From: Sphingobium yanoikuyae
GTDB taxonomy: Bacteria > Pseudomonadota > Alphaproteobacteria > Sphingomonadales > Sphingomonadaceae
DNA length: 64,000 nt
Direction: 5' to 3'
Assembly (NCBI RefSeq): GCF_034424525.1
Contig: NZ_CP139979.1
Span: 1,736,001 to 1,800,000, forward strand
A program made the position numbers and the translations under genes. The notes under the pieces were generated by a model. The model was not told the DNA's origin and did no database searches. It was given only the letters and a program-made list of their open reading frames with translations. Below, piece by piece: positions 43,115 through 51,847 of the stretch (position 1 is the first letter of the stretch; each line of letters starts with the position of its first letter).

Positions 43115-43696
43115 ATGTCGGATATCGCCAGTCCCAACCCGCGCCCCAACCTGCCGCACCGGCTCGACGCTGCGCAGCTTCTGGACCTGCTGACGCGGGC
43201 GCAGACGCTGCTGCATCGCGACCCCAACCGGGCGGAGTTGTGCCTCGATCAACTGCGCGACCTGCTGCGGCAGGGCACGGACGCGGACGGCGGCGCCGCC
43301 ATGCTGGCCCGGCGTCCCGACAGCCATTGCCCGCCGTCGACCGGCGGGCTGGCCGGCTGGCAATTGCGCAAGGTGACCGCCTATGTCGAGGCGCGGCTGG
43401 GCCGCACGCTGGTGACGGAGGAACTGGCGCTGGTGGCGAGCCTGAGCCCCGGTCATTTCTGCCGCGCGTTCAAGGTCAGCATGGGCGAGACGCCCCATGC
43501 CTATGTCATCCGCCAGCGCATCCGCCGGGCACAGCGGCTGATGCTGGAAACCGGCCACAGCCTGTCGGATATCGCCAGCGCCTGCGGCCTGACCGACCAG
43601 GCGCATCTGACCCGGCTGTTCAAGCGGCTGGTCGGCACCACGCCGCTGTCCTGGCGCCGGACCTGGCAGGGATCGCCATTGGCGGCACAGGCATGA
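43115..43696 (+). CDS. AraC-family transcriptional regulator
   Basis: The 193-residue protein is mainly the two-helix-turn-helix DNA-binding domain (VTEELALVASLSPGHFCRAF and LSDIASACGLTDQAHLTRLF) with a short N-terminal helical segment and no recognisable ligand-binding domain. It overlaps the next gene by four bases. It is divergent from the propeller kinase gene, with 156 bases between. Confidence 0.92.
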   Translation: MSDIASPNPRPNLPHRLDAAQLLDLLTRAQTLLHRDPNRAELCLDQLRDLLRQGTDADGGAAMLARRPDSHCPPSTGGLAGWQLRKVTAYVEARLGRTLVTEELALVASLSPGHFCRAFKVSMGETPHAYVIRQRIRRAQRLMLETGHSLSDIASACGLTDQAHLTRLFKRLVGTTPLSWRRTWQGSPLAAQA

Positions 43697-44268
43697 ACAG
43701 CAAAAGGCTGGAGGCGTTCACCGACGGGGTGATCGCGATCATCATCACCATCATGGTGCTGGAACTGAAGGTGCCGCGCGGCGGATCGCTCGCCGATCTC
43801 GCCCAATGCCTGCCGCTGCTGATCGCCTATCTGCTCAGCTTCGTGAATGTCGGCCTCTACTGGAACAATCACCATCATCTGTTCCAGCTCAACCCGCGCA
43901 TCGACGGGCGGGTGCTGTGGGCCAATCTTTTCCTGCTCTTCTGGCTCAGCCTGGTCCCGTTCGTCATCCGATGGCTGGACGAGAGCGCCTGGTCGACCGG
44001 AGCGACGGCGGCCTATGGCATGGTGCTGGGCGCGGCGGCGATCGGCTATTTCCTGACCGAACGGGCGATCATCGCCTGCAATGGCGCAGGCTCCAAGCTC
44101 GCCCGCGCGCTCGGCATGGACTGGAAGGGGTGGGGAACGCTGGCCATCTATGGCTCAGCTATTCCCCTGAGCTTCGTCAGCCGCTGGCTGGCGGTCGCGC
44201 TCTATGTGCTGGTCGTCGCGCTCTGGTTCGTGCCAGACCGGCGGTTCGCGCGGGTCGCGCTGCCCTGA
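43693..44268 (+). CDS. TMEM175-family (DUF1211) potassium channel-like protein
   Basis: The 191-residue protein has six predicted helices and the TMEM175 signature near the start (RLEAFTDGVIAIIITIMVLE), with the downstream LYWNNHHHLFQ. Bacterial members form tetrameric potassium-selective channels. The start overlaps the stop of the AraC gene, so the regulator and channel are translationally coupled. Convergent with the DUF1275 gene. Confidence 0.92.
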   Translation: MNSKRLEAFTDGVIAIIITIMVLELKVPRGGSLADLAQCLPLLIAYLLSFVNVGLYWNNHHHLFQLNPRIDGRVLWANLFLLFWLSLVPFVIRWLDESAWSTGATAAYGMVLGAAAIGYFLTERAIIACNGAGSKLARALGMDWKGWGTLAIYGSAIPLSFVSRWLAVALYVLVVALWFVPDRRFARVALP

Positions 44269-44271
44269 CCT

Positions 44272-44973
44272 TCAGGCCCCGTGAGGCAGGGCGGCCGCCG
44301 GGTGGCGGACGCAGAGCAGGGTGCCGACCAGCACGATCGCGCCCGATACCAGCAGCGGCAGTGCCAGCCCCATATGCACCACCATCAGCGCGCCGGCCGC
44401 CGCGCCCGCGAAGATGGCGACGATCGCCGCGATCCGCCGGGCGAGATTGGGATTGGCGCCGCCCGCCAGCCTGGAATCCGCCGCAATGCCGGTAACGGTC
44501 AGGGTCAGCACGGTGGTGGTAAGGTCGGGCACCTTCAACTGCCGGATGGTGGCGTTGCGAAAGCCCATCGCGATCGCTGTCAGGCTGATGATCGCGAACA
44601 GGCCAGCGGCGGGCTGGAGCGTCGGCACATGGAAGTTCAGCGCGACCACCGCCGCGATCCACAGCAATGCCGCCTCGATCAGCGCGGCGACCGTCAGCCA
44701 GTGGCGCAGCGGGCGTTTGCCCAGCCCTTGGCCGACCCGGCCGGCGACCAGCGCGCCGATGAAGAAGGTCAGCAGCGCGACCAGATAGGGCGCCACCCTG
44801 AAACCCGGCGTCTGTGCTGCGGCGAAGCCCAAGAACACGACATTGCCGGTCATGTTGGCGGTGAACACCTTGCCCAGGCCCAGCACGCTGACCGCGTCGA
44901 CCAAGCCGGTGGTCGCCGACAACAGCAACAGCAGGCCGGGCAGGGGGGATGCGCTTTGGGACGCTGGCGGCAT
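44272..44973 (-). CDS. DUF1275 (YoaK-like) membrane protein
   Basis: A protein of about 233 residues with six predicted helices and the family sequence TGLVDAVSVLGLGKVFTANM near the start. Function unknown for the family. GAGGAG lies before the ATG at 44973; a GTG five codons earlier is possible. Confidence 0.9.
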   Translation of the reverse strand: MPPASQSASPLPGLLLLLSATTGLVDAVSVLGLGKVFTANMTGNVVFLGFAAAQTPGFRVAPYLVALLTFFIGALVAGRVGQGLGKRPLRHWLTVAALIEAALLWIAAVVALNFHVPTLQPAAGLFAIISLTAIAMGFRNATIRQLKVPDLTTTVLTLTVTGIAADSRLAGGANPNLARRIAAIVAIFAGAAAGALMVVHMGLALPLLVSGAIVLVGTLLCVRHPAAALPHGA

Positions 44974-44993
44974 GATGATGCTCCTCACTGGAT

Positions 44994-46370
44994 CTAGAAA
45001 CGGAAATTGGCTTCAAGGCCGGTCATGGCGATGGTCTGGGCCGGGCCGGTCTCGCGGATGAAGGCGCCCGGCGCGAAAAATGACAGCGAAGTTGACAGTT
45101 CCAGCTCTGCCGTCGCCTGCCAGGCCAGCGTCGCCTCCACCTCCTTGCCGATGAAGCGGGCGCGGCTGTCGCCGGCGGCGCGGATCAGGTTGCCGGGAAT
45201 GTCGTAAACGCCGTCATTGCGGGCGTAGCGCCAATAGGCCATGCCGGCGATGCTGGCGGAAAAGCCGTCGCCCAGCGGGGCGCTGATCCGGGGATTGAGG
45301 CTGACGATGTTGGTCGGCCCGACGGGCGAGAGTTCGCCGAAATATTTGCCCTTGGGGAAGAGCGCGTTGAACGTGCCCAGCCTGTCATCTTCGCTGTCAC
45401 GATCGCCGCTCACGATGTTGAAGCGGAGCGTGGCGTCGGGCGACAGCGGCAGGCCGGAAAGCGTGCGACCGACTTCGGTGCCGATCGTCCAGGCGGAAAT
45501 CCGCTGCCCGTCATAATGGCCGAACTGATAGACGCCCTCGACATTCCAGTGCCAGTCGCCCCGTGCCCCATGCGAACGCAGGCCGAGACTGTGGCGCTCC
45601 TCCCGCCCGGTCAGCCCGCCGAAGCGCGCGGCGCGGTTGCGATAGCCCAGATAATAGAGGTCGAGGTCCGGCAGCGTCGCATAGGCGCCCCATAGCCTGC
45701 GGGTGTCGGACGTGCGATCGTCGAAACTGGCGGGGCCGGGCTGCACCGGATTGAGCAGGAACAGGTCGAGCGCGCGGCCGTCGCCCAGGGACAGGTTGCC
45801 GCGCACGCCGTCGAAGGCCAGCGGGGTGTTGGGGCCATAGCGGGTGCCGACCAGCCTTTCGGTGCCGAGCGAAACCATCTGGCGCCCGCCGCGCAGGGTG
45901 ACGGGGCCGGCGCCGACTTCGGCAAAGCCCTGAAGTAGGTCGAGCCGGCTCTGGTCGATCGGGCTGGCCGAGGGCGCAACACCGACCGCATAGCTCATGA
46001 TCGGCTGGACAAAGGCACGGGCATGGAGCCGGTCCGGCGCGCCGACATGCAGGTCGGCATAGGGCATGGCCCGCGCCCAGAGATAGCTGTCGTCGGGCGC
46101 ATCGGCGCCGCCCCAGAGATTATTGGCATAATTTTCGTTGCGCAGCCGTAGCTCGATGCCGGTGGACAGCCAGACATCGTCGCCCAGCGGGATATATTTG
46201 AACTGCCCCGTCCAGTGATGGCCGCGCTTTTGCGCATCCGCCAGATCCGACCAATCCTCGTCATAGCGGGTGATCGACAGGGTCGGCGCCTGCCAGGCCT
46301 CCCGCGTCTGCGCGGCCAGCGGCGGGCAAGCGCAGAGCGAGAGGGCAAGGCAGACTGATTTTTTACACAC
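44994..46370 (-). CDS. Alginate-export (AlgE-like) outer-membrane porin
   Basis: The 458-residue protein has a signal peptide (MCKKSVCLALSLCACPPLAA) and the alginate-export beta-barrel domain (WLSTGIELRLRNENYANNLW, RLVGTRYGPNTPLAFDGVRG, ending LEANFRF with a terminal Phe). In sphingomonads such proteins often serve as uptake porins for small compounds, so alginate is not implied. It overlaps the end of the DoxX gene by eight bases, pointing to cotranscription. Confidence 0.88.
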   Translation of the reverse strand: MCKKSVCLALSLCACPPLAAQTREAWQAPTLSITRYDEDWSDLADAQKRGHHWTGQFKYIPLGDDVWLSTGIELRLRNENYANNLWGGADAPDDSYLWARAMPYADLHVGAPDRLHARAFVQPIMSYAVGVAPSASPIDQSRLDLLQGFAEVGAGPVTLRGGRQMVSLGTERLVGTRYGPNTPLAFDGVRGNLSLGDGRALDLFLLNPVQPGPASFDDRTSDTRRLWGAYATLPDLDLYYLGYRNRAARFGGLTGREERHSLGLRSHGARGDWHWNVEGVYQFGHYDGQRISAWTIGTEVGRTLSGLPLSPDATLRFNIVSGDRDSEDDRLGTFNALFPKGKYFGELSPVGPTNIVSLNPRISAPLGDGFSASIAGMAYWRYARNDGVYDIPGNLIRAAGDSRARFIGKEVEATLAWQATAELELSTSLSFFAPGAFIRETGPAQTIAMTGLEANFRF

Positions 46371-46791
46371 GGCGCTGCGCCTGTTCGGCGACCAGCGCCG
46401 CCAGGATGAAGCCGCCGATCAGACCCAGATGCTCGAAAAAAGCATTGGTGGCCATGAACCGCTCCTGCCCCATCGGCATCGTCCAGAAGGCGTTGGCGGT
46501 GAAGGCGGCCAGCAGGGTGAAGACGCCCAGCATCCCCGCGCCCAGCCAGGCCATGCGGCCGGTCAGGATCAGGATCGGCCCGATCAGTTCGATCGCGATG
46601 GTGAGCGCCGCCCAGAGTGCCGGCGGGTTCATGCCGAAATGCGCCTGCTCGGCAACGGCAGCCGGCCAGTCCGTCAGCTTGACGATGCCGCCCAGCAGAT
46701 AGGCGCCGACCAGCAGCAGCCGGGCGATGAACCAGGTCGGCTTCCAGTCGAGGATCGCGTCTACGAAGCGGGGATCGCGGTCGGCGCGCAT
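46363..46791 (-). CDS. DoxX-family membrane protein
   Basis: A 142-residue protein with four predicted helices (FIARLLLVGAYLLGGIVKLT, AIELIGPILILTGRMAWLGA). DoxX proteins are linked to redox and thiosulfate metabolism in some organisms, but the role here is unknown. The ATG at 46791 was chosen; the frame continues upstream without coding character. Its end overlaps the porin gene. Confidence 0.85.
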   Translation of the reverse strand: MRADRDPRFVDAILDWKPTWFIARLLLVGAYLLGGIVKLTDWPAAVAEQAHFGMNPPALWAALTIAIELIGPILILTGRMAWLGAGMLGVFTLLAAFTANAFWTMPMGQERFMATNAFFEHLGLIGGFILAALVAEQAQRRV

Positions 46792-46792
46792 C

Positions 46793-47683
46793 CTACTTGG
46801 CCGCCGGCGCATGAACTTCGGCGATATAGCCGCCGGGGAAACGCAGGATCGCGCTCTGGCGACCGGCGACCGTCTGCGGCGCAACCAATGTTTCGACGCC
46901 GGCGGCCTTCGCCTTGGCCAGCGTGGCGTCCATGTCGGCGACCTCATAACCGGTCATGTCGCGGCCATAGGGCCAGGGCAGTTGGCCGTCCGAGACGAAG
47001 AGGGTTATCTTGCCATAACCGCTGTCGATCGCGACGCGGCGGATCGTCTTGCCAGGCTGGCCGATTTCCTCGCCCTTGGCGGCGCGGTCGTCGGAGACGA
47101 TCCTGCCATGGGCAAAGCCGGTCCAGTCCCTGATGAACCGGTCAGCGACGTCGGCGGTCAGGTAGATGCGGTTTTCCGGCACGCTGGTCAGCGCGGCATA
47201 GCTGGGCTTGGCGGTGTGCCAGTAAAGCTGCATGTTCACGCCGCCGGCCCATTGCACCACTACGTCGCGGCCGATGGGATCGGGGAAGGTGGTGATGCGG
47301 CGCACGGCGCCATGCTTCAGTGCCGAGGCGACGGCACCGTCCATGTCGCTCACCAGATAGCCGGTGCGTTCATCGCCGAAGGGATAAGGGATCGGCGTCT
47401 TGAAACCGAAGACGGAGACGGTGCCGGCCGGGGTCAGCGCCAGTTGTGACTTGGTCAGGCTGGGCGTCGGCGTCACCTGGAACTCGCCCTGCTTCGACGT
47501 AGTGCCGCCGAAGGTCGCGACGAAGCTGGTGACGAAGGCGTCGAACTGGTCTTCGGGCACATAGACATGGGTAGTGTCATATTGCGCGCCGACCGAATAA
47601 TCGGCGGTGGCGGCAGGCTTGGCCATGGCGACCGGCATAGGCATCAGGATGGCGGCGGCGAATAGGAAGGCGAAGCGCTTCAT
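46793..47683 (-). CDS. Exported VOC (glyoxalase-like) protein
   Basis: The 296-residue protein has a signal peptide (MKRFAFLFAAAILMPMPVAM) and two vicinal-oxygen-chelate modules (TTHVYVPEDQFDAFVTSFVA and IRRVAIDSGYGKITLFVSDG, ending FPGGYIAEVHAP with the ligand Glu). It is followed at two bases by the DoxX gene. The substrate is unknown. Confidence 0.85.
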   Translation of the reverse strand: MKRFAFLFAAAILMPMPVAMAKPAATADYSVGAQYDTTHVYVPEDQFDAFVTSFVATFGGTTSKQGEFQVTPTPSLTKSQLALTPAGTVSVFGFKTPIPYPFGDERTGYLVSDMDGAVASALKHGAVRRITTFPDPIGRDVVVQWAGGVNMQLYWHTAKPSYAALTSVPENRIYLTADVADRFIRDWTGFAHGRIVSDDRAAKGEEIGQPGKTIRRVAIDSGYGKITLFVSDGQLPWPYGRDMTGYEVADMDATLAKAKAAGVETLVAPQTVAGRQSAILRFPGGYIAEVHAPAAK

Positions 47684-47711
47684 GGACTATCTCCAGGCAG
47701 GAAGTCTTTCT

Positions 47712-47802
47712 CGTCATCCCCGCGAAGGCGGGGATCCATCTCCGGGCGTTGCGCCGTCGGGCTTGGTTGCGAGATGGATTCCCGCTTGCGCGGGAATGAC
47801 AA
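47712..47802. repeat. REP-like inverted repeat element
   Basis: CGTCATCCCCGCG...GGCGGGGATCCATCTC at the left is mirrored by GAGATGGATTCCCGC...GCGGGAATGACA at the right, giving nested hairpins. This is the usual short palindromic repeat found many times in intergenic regions of alphaproteobacteria. It lies between the VOC gene and the end of the amidohydrolase gene. Confidence 0.8.
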
Positions 47803-47818
47803 TGATTTGCGGTTATCG

Positions 47819-49747
47819 TCAGACGGCCCAGCAGCCGCAGCCGAGCGATCCCCAGAAGGTCTGGACATCGGCCGCCGGGACATCGGCGCCCAGCGCCGCG
47901 GCATGGTCATGGCCATGGACGCCGCAGGCCGAATGGCAGCCACAGGCCGATGCCAGTTGCGCGCGGGCCTCGCGGGTCTTGTGATAGCCGCCGAAGGTGG
48001 CGACCGGCGACCAGTCGGGCATGGGCTTTGGCAAATCGGGCGCGAGCGGGGCATAATCGCCCTCGCCATGGACCACCTTGCCGCCGAGCAGGGTCAGGAC
48101 CGATCGGATATGGACGATCTGATCCTCCGGCACCGAGAAATAGTCGGCCGACAGCAGGGCAAGGTCGGCCAGTTGCCCGGCCTTGATCTGGCCCTTCTTG
48201 CCGATCTCGTTGGAGAACCAGGTATTTTCATGCGTCCACATCGCCAGCGCCTTTTCCCGGCTGACGCGATTGTCGCCGCGGTAGAGTGCGAAGCCGCCGA
48301 CGGTGCGGCCGGTGACGAGCCAGCTCAAGGATACCCACGGGTTATAGCTGGCGACGCGGGTGGCGTCGGTGCCGGCGCCGACCGGGATGCCCGCTGCGAT
48401 CATGCGGGAAATGGGCGGAGTCCGCTCGGCGGCTTTCGCGCCATAGCGCTCGACGAAATATTCGCCCTGATAGGCCATGCGATGCTGCACGGCGATGCCG
48501 CCGCCCAGCGCGGCGATCCGGTCGATATTGCGGTCGCTGATGGTTTCGGCATGGTCGAAGAACCAGTTGATGCCGGTCAGCGGGATATCCCGGTTCACCT
48601 TTTCATAGACGTCGAGCGCGCGGCCGATCGTCTCGTCATAGGTGGCGTGCAGACGCCAAGGCCAGCGATGTTCGGCGAGCAGGCGGATGACCGGCTCCAG
48701 ATCGCCTTCCATATTGGCCGGCATGTCCGGCCGGGGCTGGCGGAAATCCTCGAAGTCGGCGGCCGAATAGACCAGCATCTCGCCCGCGCCATTATGGCGA
48801 TAGCTGTCGTCGCCCTGTCCCGGCGTGACTTGACGAACCCAGCCGGAGAAATCGGCCAGCTCTTCCTTGGGCTTCTGCGTGAAGAGATTATAGCTGATGC
48901 GGACGGTCAGTTGATCGTCCTGATGCAGCTTCTCGATAATCTCATAATCGTCGGGATAATTCTGGAAGCCGCCGCCTGCGTCGATCACGCCGGTGACGCC
49001 CAGCGCGTTGACGTCGCGCATGAAGTGGCGGGTCGAATTGAGCTGATAGTCCTGCGGCAGCTTCGGCCCCTTGGCCAGCGTCGAATAGAGGATGGTCGCA
49101 TTGGGCTGGGCCAGCAGCAGGCCGGTCGGGTTGCCGGCCGCATCGCGAACGATCTCGCCGCCCGGCGGGTTGGGTGTGTCCTTGGTGTAGCCCACGACAC
49201 GCAGCGCGGCGGCGTTGAGCAGCGCGCGATCATAGAGGTGCAGGATGAAGACCGGCGTGTCGGGCGCGACGGCGTTCAGTTCGGCGATGGTCGGCAGGCG
49301 TTTTTCCGCGAACTGATGTTCGGTGAAGCCACCGACCACGCGCACCCATTGCGGAGCAGGGGTGCGGGCGACCTGGCTTTTAAGCATGTCCATCGCCTCG
49401 GCCAGCGTCGGCACGCCGTCCCAGCGCAGTTCCATGTTGAAATTCAGGCCGCCGCGAATGATGTGCATATGGCTATCGATCAGGCCGGGGATCAGGCGAT
49501 GCCCCTTGGCGTCGATCACCGTGGCGTCCGGCGCGGCGGCGCGCACCTCCGCCTCGCTGCCCACGGCCAGGAACTTGCCGTCGCGGATGGCGACCGCCTG
49601 CGCCACGGGATTGCTCCGGTCCAGCGTCGTCACCTTGGCATTGACGATGATCGTGTCGGTCATGGGGCGGTCCTTGGCTTGAGCAGGAAAGGGGGAGAGA
49701 AGGGCGGAGGCGGCCACGCCGGCCATGGCGTCGCGGCGGGTAATCAC
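47819..49747 (-). CDS. Tat-exported YtcJ-like amidohydrolase with Cys/His-rich tail
   Basis: The protein of about 642 residues begins at a GTG (49747) that overlaps the stop of the XapX gene (GTGA). This start gives the twin-arginine signal ITRRDAMAGVAASALLS. The amidohydrolase-3 domain follows, with GLIDSHMHIIRGG (metal His pair), FDHAETISDRN and VGAGTDATR. The substrate is unknown. The end carries a cysteine- and histidine-rich tail (ASACGCHSACGVHGHDH, then GSLGCGCWAV), not usual for the family, which could bind metal. It belongs to a stress or accessory cluster with XapX, an alpha/beta hydrolase and an isochorismatase-type protein. Confidence 0.87.
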   Translation of the reverse strand: MITRRDAMAGVAASALLSPFPAQAKDRPMTDTIIVNAKVTTLDRSNPVAQAVAIRDGKFLAVGSEAEVRAAAPDATVIDAKGHRLIPGLIDSHMHIIRGGLNFNMELRWDGVPTLAEAMDMLKSQVARTPAPQWVRVVGGFTEHQFAEKRLPTIAELNAVAPDTPVFILHLYDRALLNAAALRVVGYTKDTPNPPGGEIVRDAAGNPTGLLLAQPNATILYSTLAKGPKLPQDYQLNSTRHFMRDVNALGVTGVIDAGGGFQNYPDDYEIIEKLHQDDQLTVRISYNLFTQKPKEELADFSGWVRQVTPGQGDDSYRHNGAGEMLVYSAADFEDFRQPRPDMPANMEGDLEPVIRLLAEHRWPWRLHATYDETIGRALDVYEKVNRDIPLTGINWFFDHAETISDRNIDRIAALGGGIAVQHRMAYQGEYFVERYGAKAAERTPPISRMIAAGIPVGAGTDATRVASYNPWVSLSWLVTGRTVGGFALYRGDNRVSREKALAMWTHENTWFSNEIGKKGQIKAGQLADLALLSADYFSVPEDQIVHIRSVLTLLGGKVVHGEGDYAPLAPDLPKPMPDWSPVATFGGYHKTREARAQLASACGCHSACGVHGHDHAAALGADVPAADVQTFWGSLGCGCWAV

Positions 49748-50004
49748 GCGTCGCCCTTTTGATTGTCGGCCTGGTTGTTCGGGAGCGTGCCCAGCACATG
49801 GTCGCGGCATTCGTTGCGCACGAAGCGGGTCAGTTCATGGGCATCGGCCCAGCGCTTCGCGATCGGCACGATCTGTTCGCCGACCAATATGCCCAGCAGG
49901 CCGATCAGGGCCACCACCGGGGGTGCGGGCGAGCGCACCCCCAGCAGCGAATAGACGATGCCGACCAGGAGACCGGCGCCGAGGGAGAGAAGATAGACTT
50001 TCAT
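49744..50004 (-). CDS. XapX-domain (DUF1427) small membrane protein
   Basis: The 86-residue protein has two hydrophobic helices in its first 45 residues (LLSLGAGLLVGIVYSLLGVR and PVVALIGLLGILVGEQIVP), the standard XapX plan, and a hydrophilic tail. XapX genes commonly lie beside amidohydrolases of this type, which agrees with the four-base overlap here. Function unknown. Confidence 0.87.
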   Translation of the reverse strand: MKVYLLSLGAGLLVGIVYSLLGVRSPAPPVVALIGLLGILVGEQIVPIAKRWADAHELTRFVRNECRDHVLGTLPNNQADNQKGDA

Positions 50005-50026
50005 CGCCGGTCTCCTGCGTCTGCGA

Positions 50027-50863
50027 TCAGGCCTGGATGAAGGCGAGGATGTCGGCGTTCAGCACGTCGGCATTCACCGTCAGCATGCCGTGCGAATAGC
50101 CCTCGTAAATCTTGAGGGTCGCATTAGGCAGGATCTGCGCCTGCAGCACGCCGGCATTCTTGTAGGGCACGACCTGGTCGTCATCGCCATGCAGCACCAG
50201 GGTCGGCACGGTGATCGCGGTCAGATCGTCGGTCTGGTCGGTTTCGGAGAAGGCCTTGATGCCTTCATAATGGGCCTTGGCGCTGCCCATCATGCCCTGG
50301 CGCCACCAATTGTCGATGACGGCCGGCTTCACGTCCGCGCCGTCGCGGTTGAAGCCGTAGAAGGGGCCGGCGGCGACATCGTGGAAGAATTGCGCACGGT
50401 TGGCGGCGAGGCCGGCGCGCAGCCCGTCGAACACGTCCATGGGCAGGCCACCGGGATAACGGTCGGTCTTCAGCATGATCGGCGGCACCGAACTGACCAG
50501 CACGGCCTTGGCCACGCGGCCTTCGGGCAGGCCATGGCGGGCGACATAGGCGGCCACTTCGCCGCCGCCGGTCGAATGACCGATATGGATGGCGTTCCTG
50601 AGGTCGAGATGGCGGGCGACGGCGGCGGCGTCGGCGGCGTAATGGGCCATGTCATGGCCTTCGCTCACCTGGGCCGAGCGGCCATGGCCGCGACGGTCAT
50701 GGGCGACGACGCGATAGCCCTTCGACAGGAAGAACAGCATCTGCGCGTCCCAGTCGTCCGACGACAGCGGCCAGCCATGGTGGAACATGATGGGCTGGGC
50801 GTCCTTTGGACCCCAGTCCTTGAAGAAGATGTCGACGCCGTCATCCGTGGTCACGAAGCTCAT
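50027..50863 (-). CDS. Alpha/beta hydrolase (non-haem chloroperoxidase-like)
   Basis: The protein of about 278 residues has the catalytic triad of the family: nucleophile Ser in IHIGHSTGGGEV, Asp in VLHGDDDQVVP and His in YEGYSHGMLTVN; HHGWPLSSDDWDAQMLFFLS gives the oxyanion region. Such proteins are cofactor-free esterases or perhydrolases. The ATG at 50863 follows AAGGAAA; a much longer upstream extension has no coding character. Confidence 0.93.
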   Translation of the reverse strand: MSFVTTDDGVDIFFKDWGPKDAQPIMFHHGWPLSSDDWDAQMLFFLSKGYRVVAHDRRGHGRSAQVSEGHDMAHYAADAAAVARHLDLRNAIHIGHSTGGGEVAAYVARHGLPEGRVAKAVLVSSVPPIMLKTDRYPGGLPMDVFDGLRAGLAANRAQFFHDVAAGPFYGFNRDGADVKPAVIDNWWRQGMMGSAKAHYEGIKAFSETDQTDDLTAITVPTLVLHGDDDQVVPYKNAGVLQAQILPNATLKIYEGYSHGMLTVNADVLNADILAFIQA

Positions 50864-50957
50864 GGGGATTTCCTTTGCTCGGGTGGGGAAAGGGGAGAGG
50901 GGAAGGGGCCGGCGGTGCATGGGGAGAGGGGGAGGCACCGCCGGCCCCTGGCGCAGG

Positions 50958-51617
50958 TCAGTGGCCGCCTTCGGAGGCGCCGAACATGGCCTTCGCATAT
51001 TTGATGCCCAGGCCGTATGCGCCGCCAAATTCCTTGGCGATGCCGGTGGTGGACTCATAGGTTTCGGTGCGCGCCCAGTCGCGCTGCAGTTCCAGCATAT
51101 ATTGGAGCGAGGTCATCGGCTTGGCGCCGAGCTGGATCATGCGCTGCACGGCGCGCTCATGCGCTTCCTCGCTGATGTCGCCACAGGCGTCGGCGATGAA
51201 ATAGACGTCGAAGCCCTGGTCGATCGCGGAGGCGACCGGGCCGACGATGCAGACGCTGGTCCACAGGCCGGCGAAGATGATCCGCTCCTTGCCGATGCGG
51301 TTCACTTCCTCGATCACGGCGGCATCTTCCCAGGTGTTCATGCTGGTGCGGTCGAGCAGGGGCTGGCCGGGGAAGGCGTCGGTGATCTCGCTGAACATCG
51401 GCCCCGAAAAGCTCTTTTCGGCCACGGTGGTCAGGATGGTCGACACGCCGAACGACTTGGCGGCGCGGCTGACGAGGGCGGCATTGTTGCGCAGCAGTTC
51501 CGGCGCGATCGACTTGGTGGCGAAGGCCATTTGCGACTGGAAGTCGATCAGGACCAAAATATGGTCGGTCGGCGAGATGAGGGACTTGCCCGGGGTCGGC
51601 GTGGCGGTGATCGTCAT
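50958..51617 (-). CDS. Isochorismatase-family hydrolase (YcaC-like)
   Basis: The 219-residue cysteine hydrolase has catalytic Asp in ILVLIDFQSQM, Lys in TTVAEKSFSG and Cys in IFAGLWTSVCIVG. The family hydrolyses amides or similar bonds; the substrate is unknown. It is the first gene of the leftward cluster with the alpha/beta hydrolase, XapX and the amidohydrolase, and a 230-base gap upstream should hold their promoter. Confidence 0.92.
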   Translation of the reverse strand: MTITATPTPGKSLISPTDHILVLIDFQSQMAFATKSIAPELLRNNAALVSRAAKSFGVSTILTTVAEKSFSGPMFSEITDAFPGQPLLDRTSMNTWEDAAVIEEVNRIGKERIIFAGLWTSVCIVGPVASAIDQGFDVYFIADACGDISEEAHERAVQRMIQLGAKPMTSLQYMLELQRDWARTETYESTTGIAKEFGGAYGLGIKYAKAMFGASEGGH

Positions 51618-51847
51618 GGGTCGGCTCCTTGGTTTCGAGCAGTCGTCGCTGCTGTGAAGACAGTGTTAGCCGGCGTGTTTGATCCGAAATATCCAGATAA
51701 AATGCACCGACTTGTTCTAAAAAATAGAAATGGTCAGTCACTGGCCTGACGCGCGCGATCATAGCTGTCCGTCGCCGCCCGATCTTGGATCAGGCTGACG
51801 CGTTAGCGATCATTCCGATGTAAAGGGGGCGCTCGCGCGCCGTGTCG

